From positions 1-9,195 of the forward strand of contig JAITSW010000088.1 of the NCBI GenBank assembly GCA_031287505.1: 9,195 nucleotides of DNA, in the 5' to 3' direction. This DNA is from Propionibacteriaceae bacterium (GTDB lineage: Bacteria; Actinomycetota; Actinomycetes; Propionibacteriales; Propionibacteriaceae). Below the pieces are notes generated by a model. The model was not told the origin of the DNA, did no database searches, and worked only from the letters and a program-made list of their open reading frames with translations. Shown here piece after piece: positions 1 to 6,784 of the stretch. The position numbers were made by a program, and so were the translations under genes. Position 1 is the stretch's first letter; every line of letters begins with the position of its first letter.

Positions 1-308
1 GTGCCACACATGCGCAGACCTACTGGTTGATCATTATGCCGTTGGTGATTCCGATTTTGGCGGTGACATCCCTCTTGGCGTTCATCTCGACGTTTGGAGA
101 GTTCATCATCGCGCGGGTGATCCTGACATCGGAAAGCGAGCTGACTTTGGCGGTGGGCCTATACGGCTGGGTGTCTGATCAGTTGAACGCCAACTGGGGC
201 TTGTTCGCAGCTGGAGCGGTGATTGCGGCGCTTCCGGTGCTGGCCTTGTTCCTATTCCTGCAAAAGTACATCGTTTCCGGGCTAACCTCTGGCGCTGTCA
301 AGGGTTAA
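1..308 (+). CDS. MalG-type sugar ABC transporter permease, C-terminal part (5' end outside window)
   Basis: This is the last ~100 codons of a binding-protein-dependent sugar permease, read in the frame beginning at base 3 and ending at TAA 306-308. The first visible residues, ATHAQTYWLIIMPL, match the second half of the cytoplasmic EAA loop (DGA..-Q-..-I-LP), which contacts the ATPase subunit in the maltose MalG family. Two hydrophobic membrane segments follow: one just after the loop and one near AAGAVIAALPVLALFLFLQ. The C-terminus QKYIVSGLTSGAVKG is the usual MalG ending, so the 3' end looks intact. Maltose or maltodextrin uptake is the likely role, but the substrate cannot be read from this part. 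A TTG at 27 is an internal codon and not the start. The gene converges on ychF across a 51-bp gap. Confidence 0.85.
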   Translation, partial: ATHAQTYWLIIMPLVIPILAVTSLLAFISTFGEFIIARVILTSESELTLAVGLYGWVSDQLNANWGLFAAGAVIAALPVLALFLFLQKYIVSGLTSGAVKG

Positions 309-359
309 GGCTGGTGGCGCTTTAGAGGCTATGCGCTTAACAAAGAAAGAGGATTGTAA

Positions 360-1433
360 TCACACGTTGAAGCGAAATTCAACGACATCGCCATCGCGGA
401 GTACGTAGTCTTTGCCTTCGATGCGGACTTTTCCCTGAGATCTGGCGGTAACCATGGAGCCGGCGGCGATTAGGTCGTCGAAGCCGATGATCTCGGCTTT
501 GATAAAGCCCTTCTGGAAGTCGGTGTGAATGACGCCGGCAGCCTCGGGAGCCGTCCAGCCTTTATGGATAGTCCAGGCTCGGGATTCTTTGGGGCCGGCC
601 GTCAGGAAAGTCTGTAGCCCCAAAGTGTCGAAACCAACTCGGGCGAGCGTCTCCAAGCCAGATTCCTCGATGCCCATATCGTCCAAGAACTCTTTTGCCT
701 CGTCTGGTTCGAACTCCGAGATTTCGGCTTCGATCTTGGCGTCCAAGAAGATAGCTTCTGCGGGAGCGACGACTTTGCGAAGCTCGGCCTTGAAGCTCTC
801 GTTGGCCAAATCACCCGAGTCACAGTTGAAGACGTAGATATAGGGCTTGGATGTCAGCAGGAAAAGCTCTTTGAGCGGCACAAGGTCAAGGCCGGCGTCG
901 AAGACGCCTTTCCCCGAATCAAGGACGGCCTGGGCTTGCTTCACCGCAGCTAGCCCAGACTGGCGTTCTTTGTTGATCCGGGCTTCCTTTTCGATGCGCG
1001 GCAGCGCCTTCTCAATGGTCTGCAGATCGGCGAGGATGAGTTCGGTGCGAATGGTCTCAATGTCGCTTTCGGGGTTGAGTTTGCCATCTACGTGGGTGAC
1101 ATCCGGATCGGCAAAAACCCTGGTAACCTGGCAAATCGCATCTGATTCCCGAATGTGGGAAAGGAAGGCGTTACCCATCCCCTCGCCCTGGGAGGCACCT
1201 CGAACGATGCCCGCGATGTCGACAAAACTCACCGTGGCTTCGACAATGCGCGCCGAGTTATAGAGATCGCAGAGGACTTGTAGACGCTTATCTGGGACGC
1301 CTACCACGCCAACATTGGGCTCGATGGTTGCGAACGGATAGTTCGCGGCCAGCACATTATTGCGGGTCAGCGCGTTGAAGAGGGTGGACTTGCCCGCGTT
1401 GGGAAGTCCGACGATTCCGATGGTTAATGCCAC
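360..1433 (-). CDS. ychF: Redox-regulated ribosome-associated ATPase YchF (OLA1 family)
   Basis: A 357-residue P-loop protein of the TRAFAC Obg family, of normal family length (E. coli ~363). The Walker A/G1 motif GLPNAGKST lies at residues 9-17 and the G3 motif DIAG at 72-75, followed by the switch sequence RGASQGEGMGNAFL. In place of the GTP-specifying NKxD box is NCDSG, consistent with the family's known preference for ATP over GTP. A coiled-coil helical insert spans roughly residues 125-180. A TGS domain forms the last ~85 residues and ends in the conserved EGKDYVLRDGDVVEFRFNV. YchF binds ribosomes and is linked to oxidative-stress responses and translation accuracy. The start is GTG at 1433, which gives the standard MALTIGIVGLPN N-terminus. 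A GGAG lies 14 nt upstream, too far for a good ribosome site. It is divergent from rmuC. Confidence 0.97.
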   Translation of the reverse strand: MALTIGIVGLPNAGKSTLFNALTRNNVLAANYPFATIEPNVGVVGVPDKRLQVLCDLYNSARIVEATVSFVDIAGIVRGASQGEGMGNAFLSHIRESDAICQVTRVFADPDVTHVDGKLNPESDIETIRTELILADLQTIEKALPRIEKEARINKERQSGLAAVKQAQAVLDSGKGVFDAGLDLVPLKELFLLTSKPYIYVFNCDSGDLANESFKAELRKVVAPAEAIFLDAKIEAEISEFEPDEAKEFLDDMGIEESGLETLARVGFDTLGLQTFLTAGPKESRAWTIHKGWTAPEAAGVIHTDFQKGFIKAEIIGFDDLIAAGSMVTARSQGKVRIEGKDYVLRDGDVVEFRFNV

Positions 1434-1441
1434 GGGGGTTT

Positions 1442-1447
1442 AGCTTA
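1442..1447 (-). promoter_or_regulatory. Candidate -10 box of ychF (TAAGCT)
   Basis: TAAGCT fits the actinobacterial TAnnnT -10 pattern and ends 8 nt before the ychF GTG. That allows a leader of at most one or two bases. No good -35 is visible at 16-18 bp. The spacing is looser than for the other starts in the window, so this is the weaker of the set. Confidence 0.35.
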
Positions 1448-1486
1448 CTCCGTCAGTTCGCAGCTGCTCCCCAGCGTCATCGCGTC

Positions 1487-1576
1487 AATAAGGCCATATC
1501 CAGCCCATGGTGATGCGGAAGAGGGGAATGCCGGTATCGCTTTTATGCGCTGTGAATGGCGTTATGCGGCCTTATT
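1487..1576. repeat. 9-bp inverted repeat in the ychF/rmuC divergent region
   Basis: AATAAGGCC at 1487-1495 is perfectly complementary to GGCCTTATT at 1568-1576, with a 72-bp spacer. Outside each arm is a TTGACG: on the minus strand at 1483-1488 for the left arm and on the plus strand at 1582-1587 for the right. The layout is therefore roughly symmetric for the two divergent genes. It could be a paired operator or paired promoter upstream elements, but neither TTGACG has a good -10 at 17 bp. The rest of 1434-1646 holds no gene that I can see. Confidence 0.4.
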
Positions 1577-1634
1577 TTCGGTTGACGTGGGCGCTATCGG
1601 GTTGGCGGAATAATAATTTGTCATATCGAGCCGT

Positions 1635-1640
1635 CACAAT
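1635..1640 (+). promoter_or_regulatory. Candidate -10 box of rmuC (CACAAT)
   Basis: CACAAT followed by exactly 6 nt and then the rmuC ATG at 1647. There is no purine-rich Shine-Dalgarno upstream of this ATG, and the frame closes upstream at TAA 1614-1616 without another start. A transcript starting on the ATG (leaderless) is the simplest reading. The hexamer lacks the first T of TAnnnT, so it is a moderate match. Confidence 0.35.
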
Positions 1641-1646
1641 AGACGC

Positions 1647-3053
1647 ATGGAGTATTTCGGTTGGGTTGTCGCAGTCGTGGTTGCCGCGCTTGCGGTGGTC
1701 GTCTTGGTTTTGCGCAAGAACCAAGCGGAGTCTGGCGCGCAAGCGGTTGCCAATGCCGAGCTCAAGGTGGTTGAGGCTCGATTGGCCGAAGTGGCGGGGG
1801 AACGGGATTCGCTGCGCGAAGATTTGAGGCTGGCGGCGCGGCACTCTGACGAGATAAAGGACGAGCTGACTAAAGCCCGGGTCGCGCTTGCCGGTGCCCA
1901 GGTGGAGCGAGACGGCGTCCGGGAGCAGTTGGCGGTAGTGCAGGCCAGCCGCGAAGATCTGATTGCCGAGATCGGGAAATCGCGGCAACAGCTCTCCGAG
2001 CATTTCAAGTCGTTATCTGCCCAAGCGCTCAAAGAGCAGCGGGAGCAGGCCGACAAAGAAGCGGCCGATCGCCTGCAGAAAACGCAAGATGTTATGGCTC
2101 CGGTGCGGGAGAATCTCGACAAATTGCAGGCCAAACTCGGCGAGGTTGAGATAGAGCGGGCCAAGTCGGCGGCGGAACTGCGCGAGCAGGTGAGCACGGT
2201 GAAAGCCACCGGCGAGGTCTTGCGCCGCGAGACGTCGGCGCTGGCTACCGCGCTTCGCAAGCCCCAGGCCCGTGGGGCTTGGGGTGAATTACAGCTAAAA
2301 CGGGTGGTGGAAGCCGCCGGGATGAAAGAACATGTCGATTTCTCGCAGCAGCGCGCCGCGCAAAATGCCGATGGCAAGGCGATTCGCCCCGATCTCGTAG
2401 TCGAGTTGGGCGATGGGCGTTTCATCTTTGTAGATTCCAAGGTGCCCATGCAGGCATTCTTGGATGCGTTGGAAAGGGAAAATGAGGACGAACGTGTCCA
2501 AGAGCTGTCGCGGGTGTCAAAGCACTTGAAGGCGCATATCGACAATCTTTCCGCCAAGGAGTATTTCACCGCCGAAGTTGGCACCCCGGAGTTTGTCGTG
2601 CTCTTCATCGCTCACGAGTCGATGGCGGTTGAGGCACTCTCGCAAGATCCTGATTTGCACGAGTATGCATTTTCAAAAAACATAGTCTTGGCTACGCCGT
2701 CGAGTTTGGTTGCGATGCTCAAGACAGTCGCTTTTTCGTGGAAGCAAAATGACTTGGCTCAGAATGCCCGGGCAATTGCCGAGCTTGGCCAAGAGCTTTA
2801 CAAGCGGTTGGGGACGCTGGGCAATCACTTCATCAAGCTTGGCAGCTCACTGGACAAAGCGGTGGGAGCCTACAACGACGCTGTTGCCTCTCTTGAGGGC
2901 CGGGTACTCGTCCAAGCTCGAAAGATGCACGATTTAGGCATCGCCGGCGACGAGCTTAAAGAGATTCCCAAAGTTGGCGGGGAAACGCGGGAACTTCGCA
3001 AGAACGAGTTGGTTTGCGCAGAAATTGACGAGCCGTTGGCGCTGGAGAATTGA
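1647..3053 (+). CDS. rmuC: RmuC family DNA recombination protein (membrane-anchored, coiled coil)
   Basis: A 468-residue protein with three regions. A single N-terminal membrane segment covers residues ~4-22, with positively charged RK immediately after it. A long charged Ala/Glu/Arg-rich coiled coil covers ~35-200. The RmuC domain (PF02646/DUF195) covers ~205-430 and opens with KPQARGAWGELQLKRVVEAAG. In it RPD (247-249), E253 and DSK (263-265) fit the PD-(D/E)XK nuclease-like motif proposed for this family. E. coli RmuC limits recombination at inverted repeats; the biochemical activity is not firmly known. The ATG at 1647 is the only start open to this frame. The gene stands alone and converges on ispH, and its 3' end has a degenerate copy 64 bp downstream. 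Confidence 0.92.
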   Translation: MEYFGWVVAVVVAALAVVVLVLRKNQAESGAQAVANAELKVVEARLAEVAGERDSLREDLRLAARHSDEIKDELTKARVALAGAQVERDGVREQLAVVQASREDLIAEIGKSRQQLSEHFKSLSAQALKEQREQADKEAADRLQKTQDVMAPVRENLDKLQAKLGEVEIERAKSAAELREQVSTVKATGEVLRRETSALATALRKPQARGAWGELQLKRVVEAAGMKEHVDFSQQRAAQNADGKAIRPDLVVELGDGRFIFVDSKVPMQAFLDALERENEDERVQELSRVSKHLKAHIDNLSAKEYFTAEVGTPEFVVLFIAHESMAVEALSQDPDLHEYAFSKNIVLATPSSLVAMLKTVAFSWKQNDLAQNARAIAELGQELYKRLGTLGNHFIKLGSSLDKAVGAYNDAVASLEGRVLVQARKMHDLGIAGDELKEIPKVGGETRELRKNELVCAEIDEPLALEN

Positions 3054-3134
3054 CCGCATCCGCATTTGCCGACGCGTCGGCGGGGATTCGGTGCGCCCAT
3101 TGGCATTGGGGAGTTGATCTCACCCGCATTTTCC
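3033..3134 (+). repeat. Degenerate tandem duplication of the rmuC 3' end (period 64)
   Basis: Bases 3033-3070 (last codons of rmuC, TGA stop and 17 nt beyond) align without gaps to 3097-3134 at a constant offset of 64. By eye 29 of 38 positions match. Shared blocks include TTGGC, TTGA (containing the stop TGA) and CCGCATTT. The second copy is noncoding. Confidence 0.7.
3068..3081. terminator. 14-bp perfect palindrome after rmuC; possible terminator stem or binding site
   Basis: GCCGACGCGTCGGC is a perfect palindrome starting 14 nt after the rmuC stop. In RNA it could form a 5-bp stem with a 4-nt loop. No T-run follows it. Actinobacterial terminators often lack the U-tract, so termination is possible, but a protein-binding site or chance is as likely. 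Confidence 0.3.
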
Positions 3135-3150
3135 AGCGCAAGGCTGCGGC

Positions 3151-3249
3151 GGGGTTGGGCTGTTAGCGAAGCTTGTGGCTACCGGCAGCATCAAGCAAAT
3201 TGCCGGTGCAAGGGTTATGACGGGCTTGGGATGTTAGCGAAGCTCGTGG
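3151..3249 (-). repeat. Direct repeat of the ispH 3' end (period 71)
   Basis: Bases 3222-3249 carry the last ispH codons and its TAA. They recur at 3151-3178 with 25 of 28 positions identical, at a constant offset of 71. The shared core TGTTAGCGAAGCT contains the stop. Read on the minus strand, the echo would encode HKLR-stop in place of HELR-stop, so it keeps the frame and stop of the gene end. Confidence 0.85.
3181..3207. terminator. Hairpin between convergent rmuC and ispH
   Basis: ACCGGCA (3181-3187) and TGCCGGT (3201-3207) form a perfect 7-bp GC-rich stem with a 13-nt loop, positioned between the two ispH-end copies. No T-run follows on either strand. It is placed where a bidirectional terminator for the convergent pair would be expected, but function is inferred only from position and stem strength. 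Confidence 0.4.
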
Positions 3250-4166
3250 GGGAGTGAGAAAGACAGGCTTTCCTTGGTAAACACCTGTTCGACTGCTGGA
3301 GGGAAGCCCAAATCCACCAAACGTGCCAGCACACCTTGGACGAGGTCCTCTGGGACAGATGCGCCCGAGGTAACACCCACCGTGTCGGCTCCGCCAAGCC
3401 AGGATGGATCGATTTCCCCAGCGTGGTCTACTAGATAGGCAGCCTTCGCCCCGCCAACTTTTGCCACTTCAACCAGTCGCACCGAGTTAGAGGAATTCTT
3501 TGATCCTACGACGATGACAACATCTGCTTCTTTGGCGATCTGCTCCACCGCGAGTTGACGGTTCGACGTGGCATAGCAAATGTCATCGCGCGGCGGGTCA
3601 AGCAGGGTTGGGAACCGTTCGCGCAATTTCGAAACTGTTTCCTCGGTTTCCCGAATGCTCAAAGTCGTCTGGCTTAGCCAGGCAATCCCCTTTGAGCCGT
3701 CGATTTCTATGTTAGGCACATCATCTGGATGTTCTACCAAGGTGATGCTCTGGGGGGCTTCGCCTTGGGTGCCTTCCACCTCTTCATGGCCGGCATGGCC
3801 GATCAACAGGATTTGCAGCCCCTGGCCGGCAAAACGCCTGGCCTCATTATGAACCTTTGTCACCAGCGGGCAGGTCGCGTCTATGGTGTGTAGGCCGCGG
3901 CCGGCAGCCTCTGAGCGAACACCCGGAGCCACCCCGTGCGCCGAGAACACCACGGTCGCGCCATCAGGCACCTGGTTCAGTTCGTCAACGAAGATGGCTC
4001 CTTGGGCCTGCAAACGTTCTACAACATGCTTGTTGTGCACAATTTGCTTGCGGACGTAGATAGGGGCACCCGCTTTTTTCAGGGCCTTCTCGACGGTGGC
4101 CACCGCCCGTTCCACTCCGGCGCAATATCCGCGCGGGGAGGCGAGAAACACGCGTTTGGCAGTCAT
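3234..4166 (-). CDS. ispH: 4-hydroxy-3-methylbut-2-enyl diphosphate reductase (IspH/LytB)
   Basis: The final MEP-pathway enzyme. It uses a [4Fe-4S] cluster to reduce HMBPP to IPP and DMAPP in the cytosol. The 310-residue length is typical. The three cluster cysteines are present: C15 in [13 protein letters not shown]99 in DATCPLV and C197 in [11 protein letters not shown]. The proton-donor glutamate region GHEEVEGT has E129 aligning with E. coli E126, and the substrate-binding SKNSSNS and QTTLS motifs follow. I chose ATG 4166, giving [17 protein letters not shown]. The frame is open 14 codons further, but that extension is not family-like and covers the candidate promoter. The gene is divergent from xseA, and its product feeds the prenyl synthase encoded at 5920-6726. 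The 3' end is duplicated downstream. Confidence 0.98.
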   Translation of the reverse strand: MTAKRVFLASPRGYCAGVERAVATVEKALKKAGAPIYVRKQIVHNKHVVERLQAQGAIFVDELNQVPDGATVVFSAHGVAPGVRSEAAGRGLHTIDATCPLVTKVHNEARRFAGQGLQILLIGHAGHEEVEGTQGEAPQSITLVEHPDDVPNIEIDGSKGIAWLSQTTLSIRETEETVSKLRERFPTLLDPPRDDICYATSNRQLAVEQIAKEADVVIVVGSKNSSNSVRLVEVAKVGGAKAAYLVDHAGEIDPSWLGGADTVGVTSGASVPEDLVQGVLARLVDLGFPPAVEQVFTKESLSFSLPHELR

Positions 4167-4173
4167 AGCGGAA

Positions 4174-4179
4174 AGCTTA
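4174..4179 (-). promoter_or_regulatory. Candidate -10 box of ispH (TAAGCT)
   Basis: TAAGCT (minus strand) sits 7 nt before the ispH ATG, and no Shine-Dalgarno lies in the usual window. This supports a leaderless transcript starting at or next to the ATG, and supports ATG 4166 over the upstream in-frame extension. No convincing -35 is visible. Confidence 0.5.
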
Positions 4180-4275
4180 GCCTGCCCGCCCTTTTGGAAG
4201 ACGCCCATGAAGACCAGGCCTCGCCGGCAGGGCTGTAACGCTCAGGATGCTCCCGCGCTTTGCCATGGAGAACGC

Positions 4276-4281
4276 TAGGCT
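4276..4281 (+). promoter_or_regulatory. Candidate -10 box of xseA-xseB (TAGGCT)
   Basis: TAGGCT fits TAnnnT and is followed by 6 nt (GATGCC) and then GTG 4288. The nearest GGAG is 17 nt before the GTG, too distant to act as a ribosome site. This points to leaderless initiation on the GTG and argues against the in-frame ATG at 4294. No good -35 is visible. Confidence 0.5.
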
Positions 4282-4287
4282 GATGCC

Positions 4288-5619
4288 GTGTCGATGAATA
4301 GCTCCCCAGAGGCCCCGCAGCCGCTGCACGTTATTGTGGATGCGACTAAGGGCTGGGTTGAGCGCTTGGGTGCGGTTTGGGTGGCCGGGCAGGTTATCGA
4401 GTTGCGCCGACGAGCTGGGCATCGGCAGTATTTGACGCTCCGAGACGCCGCCGAGGAGGTGTCGGTGCAGGTCGCCACCACGGCGACGGTACTTGATTCG
4501 GCAGGGCCGGTGGCTGAGGGGGCCACAGTGGCGGCTTTGCTCAAGCCAGTGGTTTGGCGCAACAGCACCAAGCTGGTCTTCGAGTGCAACGATTTGCGGC
4601 TCGCCGGCGAGGGGCGGCTGCTGGCAGCCCTTGAGCAGCGCAAACGGATGTTGCAGGCTGAGGGGCTCTTTGACCCGTCGCTAAAAAAACGGCTTCCGTT
4701 CTTGCCGAAGAAGATCGGGCTGGTCACCGGTGCCAAGAGCGCCGCCGAGCGGGATGTGATTGAGAATGCGCAGAAGCGCTGGCCGCAGGTGCGCTTCGAG
4801 GTGCGCAATACGTTGGTGCAGGGAGCGCAGGCGGCTGAGCAAATAGCCACCGCCCTGCATGAGTTGGATGCCTTGGCCGAGGTGGAGGTCATTGTCATTG
4901 CCCGCGGAGGTGGCTCGCTTGAGGATCTCTTGCCGTTCTCAGATGAAGCCCTGGTTCGAGCTGTCTTTGCCTGCCGAACCCCGGTAGTGAGCGCCATAGG
5001 CCACGAAATCGATAATCCGATTCTCGACCTGGTTGCAGATTTGCGGGCTTCGACGCCCACCGATGCCGCCAGGCGCGTCGTCCCAGATGCGGCCGAGCTA
5101 CTGGCGGCCCATGGGCAGGCTAGACAGCGTCTACGCGGGGCGGTTAGCTCTCGCATCCTCCGTGAGCAACGTTGGCTCGTAGACGTGCGTTCTCGCCCGG
5201 TGATGCGTAACCCGGGGGAAAGCGTGCGACTAAACCAAGAGCGGGTGGCAGTCCTGCGGCGCAGGCTGAACTCGGCGCTGTTACGCAAGACCCAAGTGGC
5301 CGTCTCTGATATCGCCGGGTTGCGCGGCCGGGTGCGGGCGCTGTCGCCGCAGCGAACCCTTGGACGCGGCTATGCGATTCTTAGCGCTGGCGGTCAGACC
5401 ATCACCGAGAAGACACAGGTAACAGCCGGCGATAAGTTGGCGGCGCAGTTGCGAGACGGGCAAATAGAGGTGCAAGTTCTTGGCGATACCACAGATGTTG
5501 TGGCCAAAGAGAGCGCTGCAAAGGCGGATCCCCCGCCAAAAAAGCCGAGGCAAGGAAGAGCCCAGCCGTCGACGAAATCCAGGGTGAAACCGGTAGGCGA
5601 GCCATTATCAAAGGAATAA
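4288..5619 (+). CDS. xseA: Exodeoxyribonuclease VII large subunit
   Basis: The catalytic subunit of exonuclease VII, which degrades single-stranded DNA to oligonucleotides in complex with several XseB copies. It has 443 residues (E. coli 456). An N-terminal OB-fold covers ~12-105. The nuclease core (PF02601) includes IGLVTGAKSAAERDV at ~143-157, VIARGGGSLEDLLPFSDE at ~203-220, VVSAIGHEID at ~233-242 and DLRASTPTDAA at 251-261. A helical region and the late signature LGRGYAIL follow. The last ~45 residues form a lysine/proline-rich tail (PPPKKPRQGRAQPSTK), presumably disordered. The GTG at 4288 is preferred because of the -10 box 6 nt upstream; ATG 4294 would shorten it by two residues. The TAA stop lies one base before the xseB start, indicating a two-gene operon. 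Confidence 0.97.
   Translation: MSMNSSPEAPQPLHVIVDATKGWVERLGAVWVAGQVIELRRRAGHRQYLTLRDAAEEVSVQVATTATVLDSAGPVAEGATVAALLKPVVWRNSTKLVFECNDLRLAGEGRLLAALEQRKRMLQAEGLFDPSLKKRLPFLPKKIGLVTGAKSAAERDVIENAQKRWPQVRFEVRNTLVQGAQAAEQIATALHELDALAEVEVIVIARGGGSLEDLLPFSDEALVRAVFACRTPVVSAIGHEIDNPILDLVADLRASTPTDAARRVVPDAAELLAAHGQARQRLRGAVSSRILREQRWLVDVRSRPVMRNPGESVRLNQERVAVLRRRLNSALLRKTQVAVSDIAGLRGRVRALSPQRTLGRGYAILSAGGQTITEKTQVTAGDKLAAQLRDGQIEVQVLGDTTDVVAKESAAKADPPPKKPRQGRAQPSTKSRVKPVGEPLSKE
5610..5615 (+). promoter_or_regulatory. Shine-Dalgarno of xseB (AAAGGA)
   Basis: AAAGGA lies 5 nt before the xseB ATG, inside the last codons of xseA. It shows that this organism uses canonical ribosome sites for internal operon genes, in contrast to the first genes of units in this window. 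Confidence 0.7.
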
Positions 5620-5620
5620 G

Positions 5621-5848
5621 ATGAGTGAATCCAGAGCCAAGGGTCAAGAAGCCCAGGACGGGCTGACTTACGAGCAGGCCCGCGATGAGTTGACGCAGAC
5701 AGTTGCGCTCTTAGAATCTGGCGAGGTGCCCCTTTCGCAGGCATTGAAGCTCTGGGAACGCGGTGAGCAGTTGGCTGACATCTGCGACAAATGGTTGGCA
5801 GGTGCGCTAGAACGCCTAGAGCCTGTCAAAGACGGAGAAGGCAGCTAG
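5621..5848 (+). CDS. xseB: Exodeoxyribonuclease VII small subunit
   Basis: A 75-residue helical protein of the XseB family (PF02609). The family core is present: LTYEQARDELTQTVALLESG, then VPLSQALKLWERGEQLADIC, forming the two-helix hairpin that packs on the XseA C-terminal region. Its length is normal (E. coli 80). It is transcribed and probably translationally coupled with xseA, the ATG lying one base after the xseA stop. The last residues PVKDGEGS and the TAG stop lie in the first copy of a 37-bp direct repeat whose second copy holds the end of the convergent uppS gene. Confidence 0.97.
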   Translation: MSESRAKGQEAQDGLTYEQARDELTQTVALLESGEVPLSQALKLWERGEQLADICDKWLAGALERLEPVKDGEGS

Positions 5849-5934
5849 CGGCCAAACCGGAAAACCTCCCGAAGCAGGCATTGAACGGTTTGCCGAACTG
5901 TCAAAGACGGCGAAGGCAGCTAGCGGCCAAACCG
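5823..5934. repeat. 37-bp direct repeat duplicating the xseB/uppS gene junction (period 75)
   Basis: Bases 5823-5859 and 5898-5934 are identical except for one position (GACGGAGAAGG versus GACGGCGAAGG). Each copy contains CTAG: TAG is the xseB stop on the plus strand in copy 1, and CTA is the uppS stop on the minus strand in copy 2. Copy 1 also encodes RFGR-stop on the minus strand, the uppS ending, and copy 2 encodes VKDGEGS-stop on the plus strand, the xseB ending. The genes probably once ended convergently, overlapping by the 4-bp CTAG, before a 75-bp tandem duplication separated them. CGGTTTG at 5886-5892, between the copies, can pair with CAAACCG in either copy (5853-5859 or 5928-5934), offering alternative hairpins. 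Confidence 0.95.
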
Positions 5935-6726
5935 ACGTTCGCGTTGGGTATAGGAACGCAGGGCGCGGATGAAGTCAACGCGACGGAAATCTGGCCATAG
6001 GGCTTCGCAGAAATAGAACTCGCTGTGTGCCGACTGCCACATTAGGAAGCCAGAGAGCCGCTGCTCGCCGGACGTTCTAATTATTAGATCCGGGTCGGGC
6101 TGGCCAGCGGTGTAGAGATACTCGGAAATCATGCCGATCTCGAGGGTTTGCGCCAACTCGGGAAGCGTCGTCCCCTTTTCAGCTTCGGCTTCCAGCAAAG
6201 CTCGGACGGCATCGCGCAATTCCCGGCGTCCGCCATAGGCAACCGCCACATTGATATGCATGCCGGTGTGTCCAAGGCTGCGACCCTGGGCAAGAGCTAG
6301 CCGCCGGGAAATGGGTTCTGGCAAAAGCGACGGGTCGCCGACCAACTGGACTTGCCACTTGGGGTTACCGGCCAGATCTTCCATTAGCTGGGCGATGACT
6401 CCCAGCAGCGGGTTTAACTCATCTGCTTCTGAGCGATTGAGATTCTCGGTGGAGAGCACCCACAAAGTCACCATGGGGATGCCAACTCCGTCACACCAGC
6501 CGACGAAGTCTTTGATCTTGTCGGCACCGGCTTGATACCCGGCAACCAACGGCTCATTAGGGGCATTCAGCCTGGCCCAACGTCGATTTCCATCCGCGAG
6601 GACCGCCACATGCCGGGGTAGCTGAGAGCGGTCTAACGACCTGAGCAGCCGACGTTCGTAAACCGAATACAGCACATCGCTCAACTCCCACCCTTCTGGA
6701 GGGCGGGGAAGTGTCGGAACGCGCAT
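5920..6726 (-). CDS. Short-chain Z-isoprenyl diphosphate synthase, Rv1086-like (cis-prenyltransferase/UppS family)
   Basis: A 268-residue cis-prenyltransferase. It condenses IPP with an allylic diphosphate on the route to the lipid carrier decaprenyl or undecaprenyl phosphate. The catalytic aspartate is D45 in HVAVLADGNRRWAR. STENLNR (93-98) and the IPP-binding RTSGEQRLSGFLMWQ (from 217) are intact, as is the C-terminal WPDFRRVDF. The sequence DGNRRWAR replaces the usual DGNGRWA, and YTAGQPDPDLIIRTSGEQRLSGFL is very close to my memory of M. tuberculosis Rv1086, the omega,E,Z-farnesyl diphosphate synthase. I therefore infer a short Z-FPP product, with a second long-chain UppS elsewhere in the genome. 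ATG 6726 is chosen because TAAAGT lies 6 nt upstream. The in-frame TTG 6732 would abut that box. It converges on xseB. Confidence 0.93.
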   Translation of the reverse strand: MRVPTLPRPPEGWELSDVLYSVYERRLLRSLDRSQLPRHVAVLADGNRRWARLNAPNEPLVAGYQAGADKIKDFVGWCDGVGIPMVTLWVLSTENLNRSEADELNPLLGVIAQLMEDLAGNPKWQVQLVGDPSLLPEPISRRLALAQGRSLGHTGMHINVAVAYGGRRELRDAVRALLEAEAEKGTTLPELAQTLEIGMISEYLYTAGQPDPDLIIRTSGEQRLSGFLMWQSAHSEFYFCEALWPDFRRVDFIRALRSYTQRERRFGR

Positions 6727-6732
6727 AGTCAA

Positions 6733-6738
6733 ACTTTA
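6733..6738 (-). promoter_or_regulatory. Candidate -10 box of the cis-prenyltransferase gene (TAAAGT)
   Basis: TAAAGT on the minus strand is followed by 6 nt (TTGACT) and then the ATG at 6726. There is no Shine-Dalgarno. This is a good TAnnnT match at leaderless spacing, and it decides the start in favour of ATG over the TTG two codons upstream. The -35 is unconvincing. Confidence 0.55.
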
Positions 6739-6784
6739 GCGCTGATCGTGCCAGCCTGCCGCGGAGCCCTTCGGTAGTCAGCCC

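Noticed and set aside
285..359. Echo of the MalG-type permease 3' end in the 309-359 gap
   Set aside because: Only the 6-mer GGCGCT recurs nearby; there is no extended alignment at a constant offset, unlike the other gene ends.
1434..1646. Small gene or tRNA in the ychF/rmuC spacer
   Set aside because: Short open frames here lack ribosome sites and family features, and no cloverleaf or tRNA signature was seen.
1634..2608. Long open frame on the minus strand opposite rmuC (324 codons)
   Set aside because: Its product is very rich in serine, arginine and alanine with no recognisable domain, as expected from reading GC-biased coding DNA on the opposite strand. The plus-strand frame is a clear RmuC.
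4275..5288. Long open frame on the minus strand opposite xseA (337 codons)
   Set aside because: Serine/arginine/threonine-rich shadow with no motif. XseA on the plus strand is unambiguous across the same bases.
5791..6000. Short plus-strand frame with a repeated CQRRRRQLAAKP peptide
   Set aside because: The peptide repeat is simply an out-of-frame reading of the 37-bp DNA repeat across the xseB end; it is not a gene.
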